Shown piece by piece: positions 10,754-18,999 of a stretch of 64,000 nucleotides of DNA. The stretch comes from Candidatus Promineifilum breve (GTDB lineage Bacteria; Chloroflexota; Anaerolineae; Promineifilales; Promineifilaceae). Where the stretch lies: the NCBI RefSeq assembly GCF_900066015.1, contig NZ_LN890655.1, positions 2,272,726 through 2,336,725 of the forward strand. The letters run 5' to 3'. Within the stretch, counting starts at the first letter, position 1. Each line of letters opens with the position of its first letter. A program made the position numbers and the translations under genes. The notes beneath the pieces are model-generated. The model was not told the origin of the DNA, made no database searches, and saw only the letters and a list, made by a program, of their open reading frames with translations.

Positions 10754-12007
10754 ATGACAAAGAACGGGCGCGCGGCCACATTGGTGGTATTTATCTTCCT
10801 GACGGTTGCCGTCGCTGCTTGTTCGGGTCGCCCCGGCCCCACCGGCCCGCGCGGCGAAACCGGCCCCCAAGGCCCGCCCGGCCCCACCGGCCAGGAAGGC
10901 CCCACCGGCGCGCGCGGCGCGGCCGGCCAGGACGGCGTCAGCTTCACTCCCCCCGCCCTCATTGGCTCCGCCGGTTGCGCCAATTGCCACCAGGCCTACG
11001 TCGATACCTTTGCCCGCAGCGCCCACCCTCAGGCATTGACGCCCGTCGTCGATGGACAAGCGCCGCGTTTCCTGCCCTCGGCCGCCCGCCGCACCCCGCC
11101 CGAAGGACTGGCCTGGGCCGACATCGCCTACGTCGTCGGCGGCGTCGAGTGGAAGGCGCTGTTCGTCGGCAATGACGGCAATCTCATCACCGGCGAGGCG
11201 GCCCAATTTAACCTGGACAACAACCAGCTCGAGGCGGGCAACGAATTCGTCGCCTACCACGCCGGCCAGACCGTGCCTTTCGATTGCGCCGCCTGCCACG
11301 CCACCGGCTACAGCAGCCGGGGCAATCAGGACGACCGGCCGGGCATGGTCGGCACCTTCGCCCAGCCGGGCGTGCAGTGCGAGGCCTGCCACGGGCCGGG
11401 CAGCCTGCACGCCAATAACCCGCGGGCCTTCTCGATGGAGATCAGCCGCGACGCCGCCGCCTGCCGCGCCTGCCACATGACCGGCGATGTAGTGGCCGCC
11501 GACGGCTTCATCCAGCACACGACCCACGAGTACGGCGACCTATTCCCCGGCAAGCACGCCCTCATCGATTGCGTGGATTGCCACGACCCACATGCCGGCG
11601 TCGTTGCCCCGCGCGCCGCCCGCCAGCCGTTCCTGCGGGCCACCTGCGAGGGCTGCCACTTCCGCCAGGCCCAGGTGGAAAAGATCCACGTGCGCATCCG
11701 CGTCGATTGCGTCCGCTGCCACATGCCGCAGCTGATCCAGAACGCCATCGGCGTGCCCACGTCGTTCATGGCCGACGTGCAGACGCATCAGGTGATCATC
11801 AACGCCGAGCAGATTGGGCAATTTGCCGAGGACGGCCGCATCCTGCCGCAATTGGGCCTCGATACCGCCTGCCGCCAATGCCACAACAGCGAACTGGGCA
11901 TCGGCCCGGCGCTGACGGACGAGACGCTGCTGGCGGCGGCCGAGGGCTACCACGAGCCGGAACCGACGGCCGTGCCCATTGAGGCAGGGGCTACCACCGC
12001 ACCCTGA
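10754..12007 (+). CDS. octaheme c-type cytochrome lipoprotein with collagen-like stalk
   Basis: This is a predicted surface electron carrier of 417 aa. I chose ATG 10754, with GGAG six bases upstream and a lipoprotein signal directly after. The signal (1-22) ends in the lipobox VAAC, with Cys23 as the lipidation site. Residues 25-60 are twelve uninterrupted Gly-X-Y triplets (GRPGPTGPRGETGPQ...), a collagen-like stretch. Eight CXXCH motifs follow: CANCH (75-79), CAACH, CEACH, CRACH, CVDCH, CEGCH, CVRCH and CRQCH. There is no membrane helix beyond the signal. It is first of a plus-strand run of multiheme genes. Collagen-like linkers after a lipobox are known to me in some extracellular multiheme cytochromes; the exact family here is not recognised. 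Its redox partner is inferred to be the downstream 14-heme protein. Confidence 0.85.
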   Translation: MTKNGRAATLVVFIFLTVAVAACSGRPGPTGPRGETGPQGPPGPTGQEGPTGARGAAGQDGVSFTPPALIGSAGCANCHQAYVDTFARSAHPQALTPVVDGQAPRFLPSAARRTPPEGLAWADIAYVVGGVEWKALFVGNDGNLITGEAAQFNLDNNQLEAGNEFVAYHAGQTVPFDCAACHATGYSSRGNQDDRPGMVGTFAQPGVQCEACHGPGSLHANNPRAFSMEISRDAAACRACHMTGDVVAADGFIQHTTHEYGDLFPGKHALIDCVDCHDPHAGVVAPRAARQPFLRATCEGCHFRQAQVEKIHVRIRVDCVRCHMPQLIQNAIGVPTSFMADVQTHQVIINAEQIGQFAEDGRILPQLGLDTACRQCHNSELGIGPALTDETLLAAAEGYHEPEPTAVPIEAGATTAP

Positions 12008-12029
12008 TTGTACTTGTTAGGAGAAGGGA

Positions 12030-13757
12030 TTGTTGCGAGCGCGACGGACTAGTCTTCGCATAGTGCTATTGGCGCTACTGGCCCTGGGGGTGGTAGTGGG
12101 GTTGGCCCATGCCCACTCGGCGCGGGCCGGCGCGCCTCCGCCCGTCGCCAAGGGTGGTTCGTCTTCCCTTGCCCCAGTCACCCCCAACCTGCCGCCGCCA
12201 TTCCCCCTTCTCTTAGGATTGGATCGCTCTTCCGCCGCCCTGCCCCAACCGCAACCGGCCACCCATCCCCCGGTCGAAACCGCCTGCCGCGCCTGTCACG
12301 GTGACAGCCAGGCGGAGGTCGTCTTCCCGTCGGGCGAAACGCTGGCCGTGGCCGTCGATCTGCCGGGCTTCGACGCCTCGGCCCACGGCGCGATGGCCTC
12401 GGTCTACGTCGGCTGCACCGGCTGCCACGCCCCGGCCCGCTACCAGTTCCCCCACCCGCCCGTCGAGGAACCCGACTTGCGCAGCTATACGCTGGCCCGC
12501 TCGGAGACGTGCGTGCGCTGCCACGACCCGCACCTGACCGCCCACCCCGGGCCGGACTGGTCGGGCGGCTACGACCCGGCGCTGTCGGAGGCGGGCATCT
12601 CTGTCGTCTGCACCGACTGCCACGGCGATCACCACGTGCAGACGGTGGAGGCGTGGCGGCTGCCGGCGGCCACGACCGTCTGCGCCGACTGCCATCTGAA
12701 CACCGGCGTGGCCCTGACCGAACCCGACCGGCTGAGCCAGCACGTCCAGGAAGGGTTATTCAACCAGAAACAGGTCAACAATGATTTCTGCATGGGCTGC
12801 CACGGGCCGCCCGACCGCGCCATGACCTTTCCCAATGGCGACGTCGTCTCGATCAGCATCGACGGCGAAGCCTTCCACACCTCGGTTCACGGCGCGGAGA
12901 ATAACTGGCAACAGTTGGCCTGCACCGACTGCCACGAGAACTACAACTTCCCTCACCAACCCCTGCAAGCCGCCACGGCGCGCGACTACACAATCGAACA
13001 AGCCGAACAATGCGCCCGCTGCCACCAGACCCAGCAAGAAGGGCATCAGCAGGGCGTCCATGCCCAGGCGCTGGCCGAGGGCAACCAGGACGCGGCCACC
13101 TGCGTCGATTGTCACGGTTCCCACGACACGGCGCTGCCCAACCAGCCGCGATCGCGCATCTCGCTGACGTGCCGCCAATGCCATAGCACCATCTTCGACG
13201 AGTTTGCCCGGAGCGTCCACGGCGAAGCCCTGCTGGGCGACGAGAACCCCAACGTGCCCACCTGCGCCGAGTGTCACGGCGTCCACAGCGTGAATGATCC
13301 CACGACGGCCCTCTTCCGCAATCGCTCGCCGGAACTGTGCGCCTCGTGTCACGCCGATGAGGAGTTGATGGCTCCCTACGACATCTCGACCGACGTCTTC
13401 GAGACCTACGTCGATGATTTCCACGGCACGACGGTGACCATCTTCCACTCCAACGATCCCAACACGCCGACCAACAAGGCCGTCTGCTACGACTGCCACG
13501 GCGTCCACGACATCCGCCGCCCCGACGATCCAGAATCGGGCATCAAGGAGAACCTGCTGGAGACGTGCCAGCAATGCCACCCCGACGCGACGACCAACTT
13601 CTCGGACTCGTGGACGGGCCACCACCGGCCGTCGTTGCGCGACAACCCGCTGATGCTGCTGATCACGGTCTTTTATGCCCTTGTGATCCCCTCGACCGTG
13701 CTGTTCCTGGGCTTCCTGGTGGGCACGGATATTTATCGCCAGGCGCGCGGCCGGTAA
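12030..13757 (+). CDS. membrane-anchored 14-heme c-type cytochrome
   Basis: A 575-residue protein has an N-terminal signal or anchor (LRIVLLALLALGVVVGLAHA) and a C-terminal transmembrane helix (LMLLITVFYALVIPSTVLFLG), so the heme domain faces outward. I count 14 CXXCH motifs: CRACH, CTGCH, CVRCH, CTDCH, CADCH, CMGCH, CTDCH, CARCH, CVDCH, CRQCH, CAECH, CASCH, CYDCH and CQQCH. The pattern FPxGxxxxVxxxxFxxSxHG...CTDCH recurs, which indicates internal repeats of a tri- to tetraheme unit. The start is TTG 12030 (or the next TTG), placed after AGGAGAAGG. The gene is one base from the cytochrome b gene. Multiheme c plus FdnI-like b is the arrangement fused in CbcL-type quinone oxidoreductases, so a role in quinol oxidation is inferred. 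Confidence 0.85.
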   Translation: MLRARRTSLRIVLLALLALGVVVGLAHAHSARAGAPPPVAKGGSSSLAPVTPNLPPPFPLLLGLDRSSAALPQPQPATHPPVETACRACHGDSQAEVVFPSGETLAVAVDLPGFDASAHGAMASVYVGCTGCHAPARYQFPHPPVEEPDLRSYTLARSETCVRCHDPHLTAHPGPDWSGGYDPALSEAGISVVCTDCHGDHHVQTVEAWRLPAATTVCADCHLNTGVALTEPDRLSQHVQEGLFNQKQVNNDFCMGCHGPPDRAMTFPNGDVVSISIDGEAFHTSVHGAENNWQQLACTDCHENYNFPHQPLQAATARDYTIEQAEQCARCHQTQQEGHQQGVHAQALAEGNQDAATCVDCHGSHDTALPNQPRSRISLTCRQCHSTIFDEFARSVHGEALLGDENPNVPTCAECHGVHSVNDPTTALFRNRSPELCASCHADEELMAPYDISTDVFETYVDDFHGTTVTIFHSNDPNTPTNKAVCYDCHGVHDIRRPDDPESGIKENLLETCQQCHPDATTNFSDSWTGHHRPSLRDNPLMLLITVFYALVIPSTVLFLGFLVGTDIYRQARGR

Positions 13758-13758
13758 G

Positions 13759-14883
13759 ATGTTGAAGGATATGGACGAACCGACTCGTAAACCCGACGAA
13801 GACAGTGGTCAGTGGTCAGTGGCCAGTGACCAGTCAGCGCCGACGCGGCAGCCACGCCCAACAGATGCGCGGGCGACGGATGCGCGGGCGGCGGCTGCGC
13901 CGCCAACTCCGCCGGCACCCGAGCCGGCCGTGGTCACACCTGTCCCGTTGACGGAAGCGCCCGCCGTCTCGCCACCGGTTGCACCGGTTGTGACGATGGC
14001 CGAAACCGAACCGGTCGCCCACGACATACCCCCCCACGACCGCGAATACCCGCGCTTCCGCCTGATGGCTCGCATCGAGCACATGATGCTGCTTATCAGC
14101 TTTACTATCCTGTGCCTGACCGGGCTGCCGCAGAAGTTCCCCTTCTCGCCCCTGTCGCAAGGGATCATCGCCTTGTTGGGCGGTATCAATTTTATCCGCC
14201 TGATCCACCGCTGGGCGGCTATCGTGCTCATCCTGGGCACCATCTACCACCTGCTAACCTCGTCTTATCGCCTGTTCGTCAAGCGCGAGCAGATGCGCAT
14301 GTTGCCCGACCTGAAGGATGGCCTCGACCTGCGCGACACGGTGGCCTACAACCTGGGCTTCATCGATGAGCCGCCCAAGATGCGCAAGTTCAACTTCGGC
14401 GAGAAGTTCGAATATTGGGCCGTGGTCTGGGGGACGGCGGTGATGATCGTCACCGGCTTCATCCTCTGGAATCCGATCTCGGCTACGCGCATCATCCCCG
14501 GCAACTGGATTCCGGTGATGATGGAAGCTCATGGCTGGGAGGCGGTGCTGGCGGCGGTGTCGATCGTCATCTGGCACTTCTATAACGTGCTGGTGAAGCA
14601 CCGCAATCTGAGCATGTTCACCGGCGTGCTGTCGCACAAGATTATGGAGGAAGAGCACGCGTACGAACTGGAGCGGTTGGAAGCGGGCGGCTCGCCGTGG
14701 AAGGTCGTCCCGCCCGATGTATTGGCGCGGCGGCGGCGGGTTTTCCTGGCCGCGGCCGGTGTTGTGGCCGTGCTGGCCTTGGCGTTGGTGTTCTGGATGT
14801 TTACTTTCGAGGAGACAGTCATCACCACGCTGCCGGCGGCGACACGCGAGATTTTTGTTCCCCTGGTAACACCCGCGCCCTAG
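13759..14883 (+). CDS. di-heme b-type cytochrome membrane subunit (FdnI/HydC/cytochrome b561-like)
   Basis: This is a predicted quinone-reactive membrane anchor of 374 aa. After a 90-residue disordered, Ala/Pro-rich cytoplasmic tail come four core helices, beginning at RIEHMMLLISFTILCLTGLP. Histidines placed for two b hemes appear in RIEHMM, FIRLIHRWAA, EAHGWEAV and VIWHFYNVLVKH. A fifth helix near 325-345 ends the protein. It starts two bases after the 14-heme gene stop and is surely co-transcribed. A second ATG at 13771 is also possible. Codons 16-25 (SGQWSVASDQ) come from a heptanucleotide tandem repeat, and TDARATDARA from a 15-mer duplication, so the tail looks recently expanded. The family assignment is firm for the fold, not for the partner. 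Confidence 0.85.
   Translation: MLKDMDEPTRKPDEDSGQWSVASDQSAPTRQPRPTDARATDARAAAAPPTPPAPEPAVVTPVPLTEAPAVSPPVAPVVTMAETEPVAHDIPPHDREYPRFRLMARIEHMMLLISFTILCLTGLPQKFPFSPLSQGIIALLGGINFIRLIHRWAAIVLILGTIYHLLTSSYRLFVKREQMRMLPDLKDGLDLRDTVAYNLGFIDEPPKMRKFNFGEKFEYWAVVWGTAVMIVTGFILWNPISATRIIPGNWIPVMMEAHGWEAVLAAVSIVIWHFYNVLVKHRNLSMFTGVLSHKIMEEEHAYELERLEAGGSPWKVVPPDVLARRRRVFLAAAGVVAVLALALVFWMFTFEETVITTLPAATREIFVPLVTPAP
13804..13835 (+). repeat. AGTGGTC heptamer tandem repeat inside a coding sequence
   Basis: Four successive heptamers (AGTGGTC, AGTGGTC, AGTGGCC, AGTGACC) and a degenerate fifth occur in frame in the cytochrome b gene. The unit is the reverse complement of the GACCACT heptamer found before the EthD-like gene at 33144-33185. 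Confidence 0.85.
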
Positions 14884-14981
14884 CGGACGGGAGCCAGATC
14901 GATCATGTGCCCCCGGACGGACAACGAGCGGCCCGTCCGGCATCGCACCAACAACCTAGCACTGAAGGAGGTTATTCACAT

Positions 14982-17219
14982 ATGAGAAACAACAAACGTC
15001 CGCTCATTTTCTTGTTGGTGGCCCTGCTGATGGCCGGGGTAATGCTGGTCGCCTGTGCCAATGATGGCACGCAGACCGGCCAGACTCCGGCGGCCGAGGT
15101 CACCCGTATCGTCACCGAGGAAGTGGAAGTTCCCGGGGCGCAAATCGAGGTCACCCGCATCGTCGAGGTAGCGGCCGAGGGGCCGTCGGTCACCATCCCG
15201 TTCTACGATGAGTGGGCCGCTTCGCCTCATAATGACACGGAGAGCGAAGCGTTCAACCATTGGAACGAGGAAGACCCGATCGAGGTGCCCACCGATTGCG
15301 CCAAGTGCCACAGCACGCCCGGCTACAAGGACCACCTGGGGGCTGACGGCAGCACGGCCGGCATCGTCGACGCGCCCGCGCCCATCGGCAGCACGGTCGA
15401 ATGCGAGGCCTGCCACAACCAGGTGACCCTCACCAAGACCAGCGTGGTCTTCCCCTCGGGGATCGAGATCACCAACCTGGGCGACGAAGCGCGTTGCATG
15501 GAGTGTCATCAGGGGCGCGCCTCCACCGTCTCGGTCGATCAGCGCATCGCCGACGCCGGTCTGACCGAAGACCTGGACACCGTCAGCGAGGACATGGGCT
15601 TCACCAATATTCATTACTACGCCGCGGCGGCCACCCAGTACGGGACGCTGGCCAAGGGCGGGTATGAGTATGCCGGGTTGCCCTATGACGCGCGCTTCGA
15701 CCACATTCCCAGCCACAACACCTGTATCGAATGTCACGACATGCACACGCTCCAGATCAAGCTGGATCAGTGCCAGGCGTGCCATACCGACGTGGAGAGC
15801 GCTGAGGATCTGGTCAATATCCGCATGGCCGGTTCGCAGGTCGATTTCGACGGCGACGGCAACATGGAAGAGGGTATCTACTTCGAGATCGAGGGCGTGC
15901 GCGAAGTGCTCTTTGCCGCCATGCAGGCCTACTCAACCGAGGTCAGCGGCATAACCATCGCCTACAACGAAGCGGCCTACCCCTACTTCTTCAGCGACAC
16001 CGACGCCGATGGGACGCTGAGCGAGACGGAAGCCGTATTTGACAACGCCTTTAATGCCTGGACGGCCCGGCTGGCGAAGGCGGCCTACAACTACCAGGTC
16101 TCGCGCAAGGACCCCGGCATGTATGCCCACGGCGGCAAATACATCATCCAGTTGCTCTTTGATTCGATCACCGATCTGAATGGCGCCATCAACACCCCGG
16201 TGGACACGGCCGCCCTTCATCGCATCGATCACGGCCACTTTGCCGGCTCCGAGGAAGCGTTCCGCCATTGGGACGGCGAGGAAGAAGGCAACGGCGTCGT
16301 GCCCGGCAGTTGCGCCAAGTGCCACTCGGCCACCGGCCAGCCGGAGTTCATCACCGAGGGCGTGGTCACCAGCCAGCCGGCCAGCAATGGCCTGAACTGC
16401 GGCACGTGCCACAACGACGTGCAGGAGTTCACGCTTTATGAAGTTCCGTCGGTGCGCTTCCCCAGCGGGGCGACGGTGTCCTTCGGCGAGCGCGACTCGG
16501 CGGCCAACATGTGCCTCAACTGCCATCAGGGGCGTGAATCGACGGTCAGCGTTGACCGGCTCATTGGCGACAAAGAGCCGGACGTGGTCAGCGAAGACCT
16601 GCGCTTCCTCAATATCCACTACTTCGCCGCCGGGGCTACGCTGTTCGGCACAGAAGTCAAGGGCGCCTACGAGTTCGCCGGCCAGGAATACACCGGCTTC
16701 AACGAGCACGTCGGCACCTTCAACTCCTGCACCGAATGCCATGATACCCACGCGCTGCAAATCGTCATCGAAGACTGCGGCGAATGCCACGAGGGCGCGG
16801 ACTCCCTGGAAGGGCTGCGCACCATCCGCATGACCGACGTGGACTATGACGGCGACGGCGACGCCACCGAAGGCGTGTACTTCGAGATCGACACCATGCG
16901 CGAGGCACTCTACGCGGCCATCCAGGCCTACGCGGTAGCGGTCACGGGCCAGGCGATCATCTACGACGCCCACGCTTATCCCTACTGGTTCGGCGATCTG
17001 GACGGCAACGGCCGGATCAACGATGACGAAGGCGGCTTCGCGGCCTGGACGCCTAATCTGCTGCGCGCTGCCTACAACTATCAGGATTCCACCAAGGACC
17101 CGGGTGGGTTCGCCCACAACTCGTCGTACACCCTGCAAATCTTGTTTGACTCGATTCAGGCGGTCGACGGCGACGTGACGGGCATGACCCGCGCCGAAGT
17201 GCGGACGTTTGACAACTAG
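14982..17219 (+). CDS. decaheme c-type cytochrome lipoprotein, duplicated pentaheme unit with EF-hand-like loops
   Basis: A 745-residue lipoprotein starts at ATG 14982, with AAGGAGG ten bases upstream. The lipobox LVAC gives Cys25, followed by an EVTRIV-type linker. Ten CXXCH motifs fall into two sets of five: CAKCH, CEACH, CMECH, CIECH, CQACH, then CAKCH, CGTCH, CLNCH, CTECH, CGECH. The first heme of each set is 1014 bases (338 codons) apart, so the protein is a tandem duplication. Each half ends with two Asp-rich calcium-type loops: DFDGDGNMEEG and DTDADGTLSETE in the first, DYDGDGDATEG and DLDGNGRINDDE in the second. A strong terminator follows at 17267. It is predicted to sit on the outer face and to exchange electrons with the other multiheme proteins. 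I do not recognise a named family. Confidence 0.85.
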   Translation: MRNNKRPLIFLLVALLMAGVMLVACANDGTQTGQTPAAEVTRIVTEEVEVPGAQIEVTRIVEVAAEGPSVTIPFYDEWAASPHNDTESEAFNHWNEEDPIEVPTDCAKCHSTPGYKDHLGADGSTAGIVDAPAPIGSTVECEACHNQVTLTKTSVVFPSGIEITNLGDEARCMECHQGRASTVSVDQRIADAGLTEDLDTVSEDMGFTNIHYYAAAATQYGTLAKGGYEYAGLPYDARFDHIPSHNTCIECHDMHTLQIKLDQCQACHTDVESAEDLVNIRMAGSQVDFDGDGNMEEGIYFEIEGVREVLFAAMQAYSTEVSGITIAYNEAAYPYFFSDTDADGTLSETEAVFDNAFNAWTARLAKAAYNYQVSRKDPGMYAHGGKYIIQLLFDSITDLNGAINTPVDTAALHRIDHGHFAGSEEAFRHWDGEEEGNGVVPGSCAKCHSATGQPEFITEGVVTSQPASNGLNCGTCHNDVQEFTLYEVPSVRFPSGATVSFGERDSAANMCLNCHQGRESTVSVDRLIGDKEPDVVSEDLRFLNIHYFAAGATLFGTEVKGAYEFAGQEYTGFNEHVGTFNSCTECHDTHALQIVIEDCGECHEGADSLEGLRTIRMTDVDYDGDGDATEGVYFEIDTMREALYAAIQAYAVAVTGQAIIYDAHAYPYWFGDLDGNGRINDDEGGFAAWTPNLLRAAYNYQDSTKDPGGFAHNSSYTLQILFDSIQAVDGDVTGMTRAEVRTFDN

Positions 17220-17448
17220 GTTTGGATAAGCCGGGCCACGGGGTCCGGCCGCTTTCTTGGCGACCGAAAAGGGCCGCGTCTCGTCAGAGACCCGGCCCTT
17301 TTCCTTTTCCTCTTGTTCGTAGTCAGGCGCTTTAGCGCCGTTGGCGGGCAGGAGCTAAATAGTCGGGCGGCAGGCAGGTCATCTCCTGAGGGCCGCCCCC
17401 GCTACCGCTGGAAGGTATGATCGTAACGATCACACCTTCACTGCAAGC
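17220..17448. other. convergent intergenic region after the decaheme gene
   Basis: It contains an intrinsic terminator (17267-17302) and a short palindrome GGCGCTTTAGCGCC near 17335. No ORF was found. Confidence 0.5.
17267..17306 (+). terminator. intrinsic terminator after decaheme gene
   Basis: The stem AAAAGGGCCG (17267-17276) / CGGCCCTTTT (17293-17302) is extended inside by GTCTC/GAGAC and followed by a T-rich tail. It probably ends the transcript started at the octaheme gene. Confidence 0.85.
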
Positions 17449-17601
17449 TTAACCGGCGTCCGACTTGGTGTTGTCGTCGTTCTCCGGCCCCAGCCTGTAG
17501 TGGCGAGCCACGCGGAGCAGGGTATAGATGAGTATGGCCGGAACCGCGATGCGCGCGCTGAAAAAGACGATCTCGGTCAGGATGGCTTGAAATTCGTTCA
17601 T
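17449..17601 (-). CDS. 50-residue single-pass membrane micro-protein
   Basis: ATG 17601 opens a 50-codon frame, preceded by GAGG seven bases upstream on the minus strand. The product MNEFQAILTEIVFFSARIAV... has one hydrophobic helix (about 7-30) and a charged tail ending NDDNTKSDAG. A longer open frame through the same codons reaches 19731, but it runs antisense to two well-supported genes and is not credible. The protein resembles the 51-aa product at 25995-26150: both begin MN(D/E)FQA, contain ILT, and have an Arg and a Pro in the same part of the helix. It lies beside the multiheme cluster and may be a small subunit. Its function is unknown. Confidence 0.6.
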   Translation of the reverse strand: MNEFQAILTEIVFFSARIAVPAILIYTLLRVARHYRLGPENDDNTKSDAG

Positions 17602-18003
17602 GGCTTGCCTCTTTTCCCGGTAATGACGCGCCGGGTTGCGGATTGGCGGATGGTTCCGGTTAGGCGGGGAAATTCGACCTTCCCGCTCAGCCTCAGGATA
17701 CGCGATCCGGGCCGTGCGTGTAAATCGGGCAAACCGGCCATTCCGACCTGATGCAAATACCCCATTTGTACCCTGGGGCCTGCCCCCACAGGTCGGCGGG
17801 TCGGGTGCTCTAGCCGGCCTCGGCCCAGTCAGCCGACCTGTCAGGTCTATCACCAATGGGTGTTTTCCCCACGCCGCCCGGACGGCAAGATTGGGCGAAC
17901 GCCCGATTGTCCCACCCCCCTCTCGCCCTTTATACTGCTTGTAGTTGCTCAGACTATCGTCCGCCCGGTCGCCCGATCGGTTCCGGAGGAGGCTTTTAAT
18001 CAG
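17602..18003. other. 400-base divergent leader with long-range dyad and promoter
   Basis: It lies between the micro-protein (minus) and the second octaheme gene (plus). It holds a perfect 9-bp dyad CAGGTCGGC (17789-17797) / GCCGACCTG (17832-17840), a second hairpin ATTGGGCG/CGCCCGAT near 17890-17908, and a promoter candidate at 17907-17936. It could contain a regulator site or structured leader; no known riboswitch class is recognised. Confidence 0.45.
17907..17936 (+). promoter_or_regulatory. candidate sigma-70-type promoter for 18004-21143 operon
   Basis: TTGTCC (17907-17912) and TATACT (17931-17936) are 18 bases apart, about 70 bases before the start codon. The -10 is strong and the -35 moderate. 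Confidence 0.5.
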
Positions 18004-18996
18004 ATGACCATTCCATTGAACAGACGGATCGTCGGCGGCACGCTCATTGGCGTGCTGTTGCTGATCCTGGCGTTCGTAGCTCTGCCATCGGCGTCGGCCG
18101 CGCCGTTGCGCCAGGACGCCACCCCGGAGCCAAACGCCGAAGAGTGCGTCGGTTGCCACGAGGGCTTGCGCGCCTATTGGTCCGAAAGCGCCCACGGCTC
18201 CGCCCTGGTTGACCCCGCCTTCCAGGAAGCCTGGACGGCCCAGGGCGCGCCCAAGGAGTGCCTGGCCTGCCATACGACCGGCTTCGACCCCGAAACGGGT
18301 AGCTATACGGAAGGCGGCGTGGGCTGCCTGACCTGCCATTCGCCGGTTCCCAGCAACCACCCCGACGCCTACATGCCCACCGATGTTTCCTCGCGCCTGT
18401 GCGGCGATTGCCACATCGACACCTTCAACGAATGGGAGAACAGCGCCCACGGCGAGCAGGGCATGACCTGTAACCAGTGCCACAACCCGCACACGGCCAA
18501 GCTGCGCGTCGTCAATTCGCAGGAACTTTGCAATAGCTGCCACAACACCGAGGGCCATTACTACACCTTCACCGGCCATGCCCGCGAGGGATTGCTCTGC
18601 ACCGACTGCCACCTGCGGGTGAACGACTCGCCCGACGCCGGCACCGAGGGGCACGGCGCGCGCGAACACACCTTCAGCATCGACCTCAAGGCCTGTAACG
18701 ATTGCCATCTGGGCGACATGCACGCCGAGGGGGACGAGGCGATGACCAACGCCAGCATCGAGCCGCAGACCGACGTGGCCTGCTACCCGGTAGAGCCGGC
18801 CGCCGGGATAGAAGATGCCGGCTTCGTGCCCGCCCGCCAGGAAGTGACGCCCTACGTCAGCCAGACGCCCACCGGCCCCAGTCCGCTGGTCTACGTGCTG
18901 CCCATCGGCATCGGCCTGGTGTTCGGCACAATGCTGGCCCCCTGGCTGGAGCGTTTGACCAAGCGCCGCCGCGCCAACAACGAGGGAGAAGAGTAA
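18004..18996 (+). CDS. octaheme c-type cytochrome with C-terminal membrane anchor
   Basis: This 330-residue protein is the likely heme subunit of a NrfCD-type membrane complex. ATG 18004 follows GGAGGAGG (11-base spacing), and the protein has a signal segment (about 10-32). Eight CXXCH motifs are CVGCH, CLACH, CLTCH, CGDCH, CNQCH, CNSCH, CTDCH and CNDCH. The last is followed by LGDMH, where a His could serve as a distal ligand. A transmembrane helix (VYVLPIGIGLVFGTMLAPWL) near the C-terminus anchors it, with a basic cytoplasmic tail. The next gene, an iron-sulfur protein, starts three bases after its stop. The order multiheme c, 4Fe-4S, NrfD is that of cytochrome c:quinone oxidoreductases such as Nrf, Qrc and Act complexes. 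Confidence 0.87.
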   Translation: MTIPLNRRIVGGTLIGVLLLILAFVALPSASAAPLRQDATPEPNAEECVGCHEGLRAYWSESAHGSALVDPAFQEAWTAQGAPKECLACHTTGFDPETGSYTEGGVGCLTCHSPVPSNHPDAYMPTDVSSRLCGDCHIDTFNEWENSAHGEQGMTCNQCHNPHTAKLRVVNSQELCNSCHNTEGHYYTFTGHAREGLLCTDCHLRVNDSPDAGTEGHGAREHTFSIDLKACNDCHLGDMHAEGDEAMTNASIEPQTDVACYPVEPAAGIEDAGFVPARQEVTPYVSQTPTGPSPLVYVLPIGIGLVFGTMLAPWLERLTKRRRANNEGEE

Positions 18997-18999
18997 CCA

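Noticed and set aside
15933-17138. 401-codon minus-strand frame opposite the decaheme gene
   Set aside because: Antisense to ten CXXCH motifs in a clear lipoprotein.
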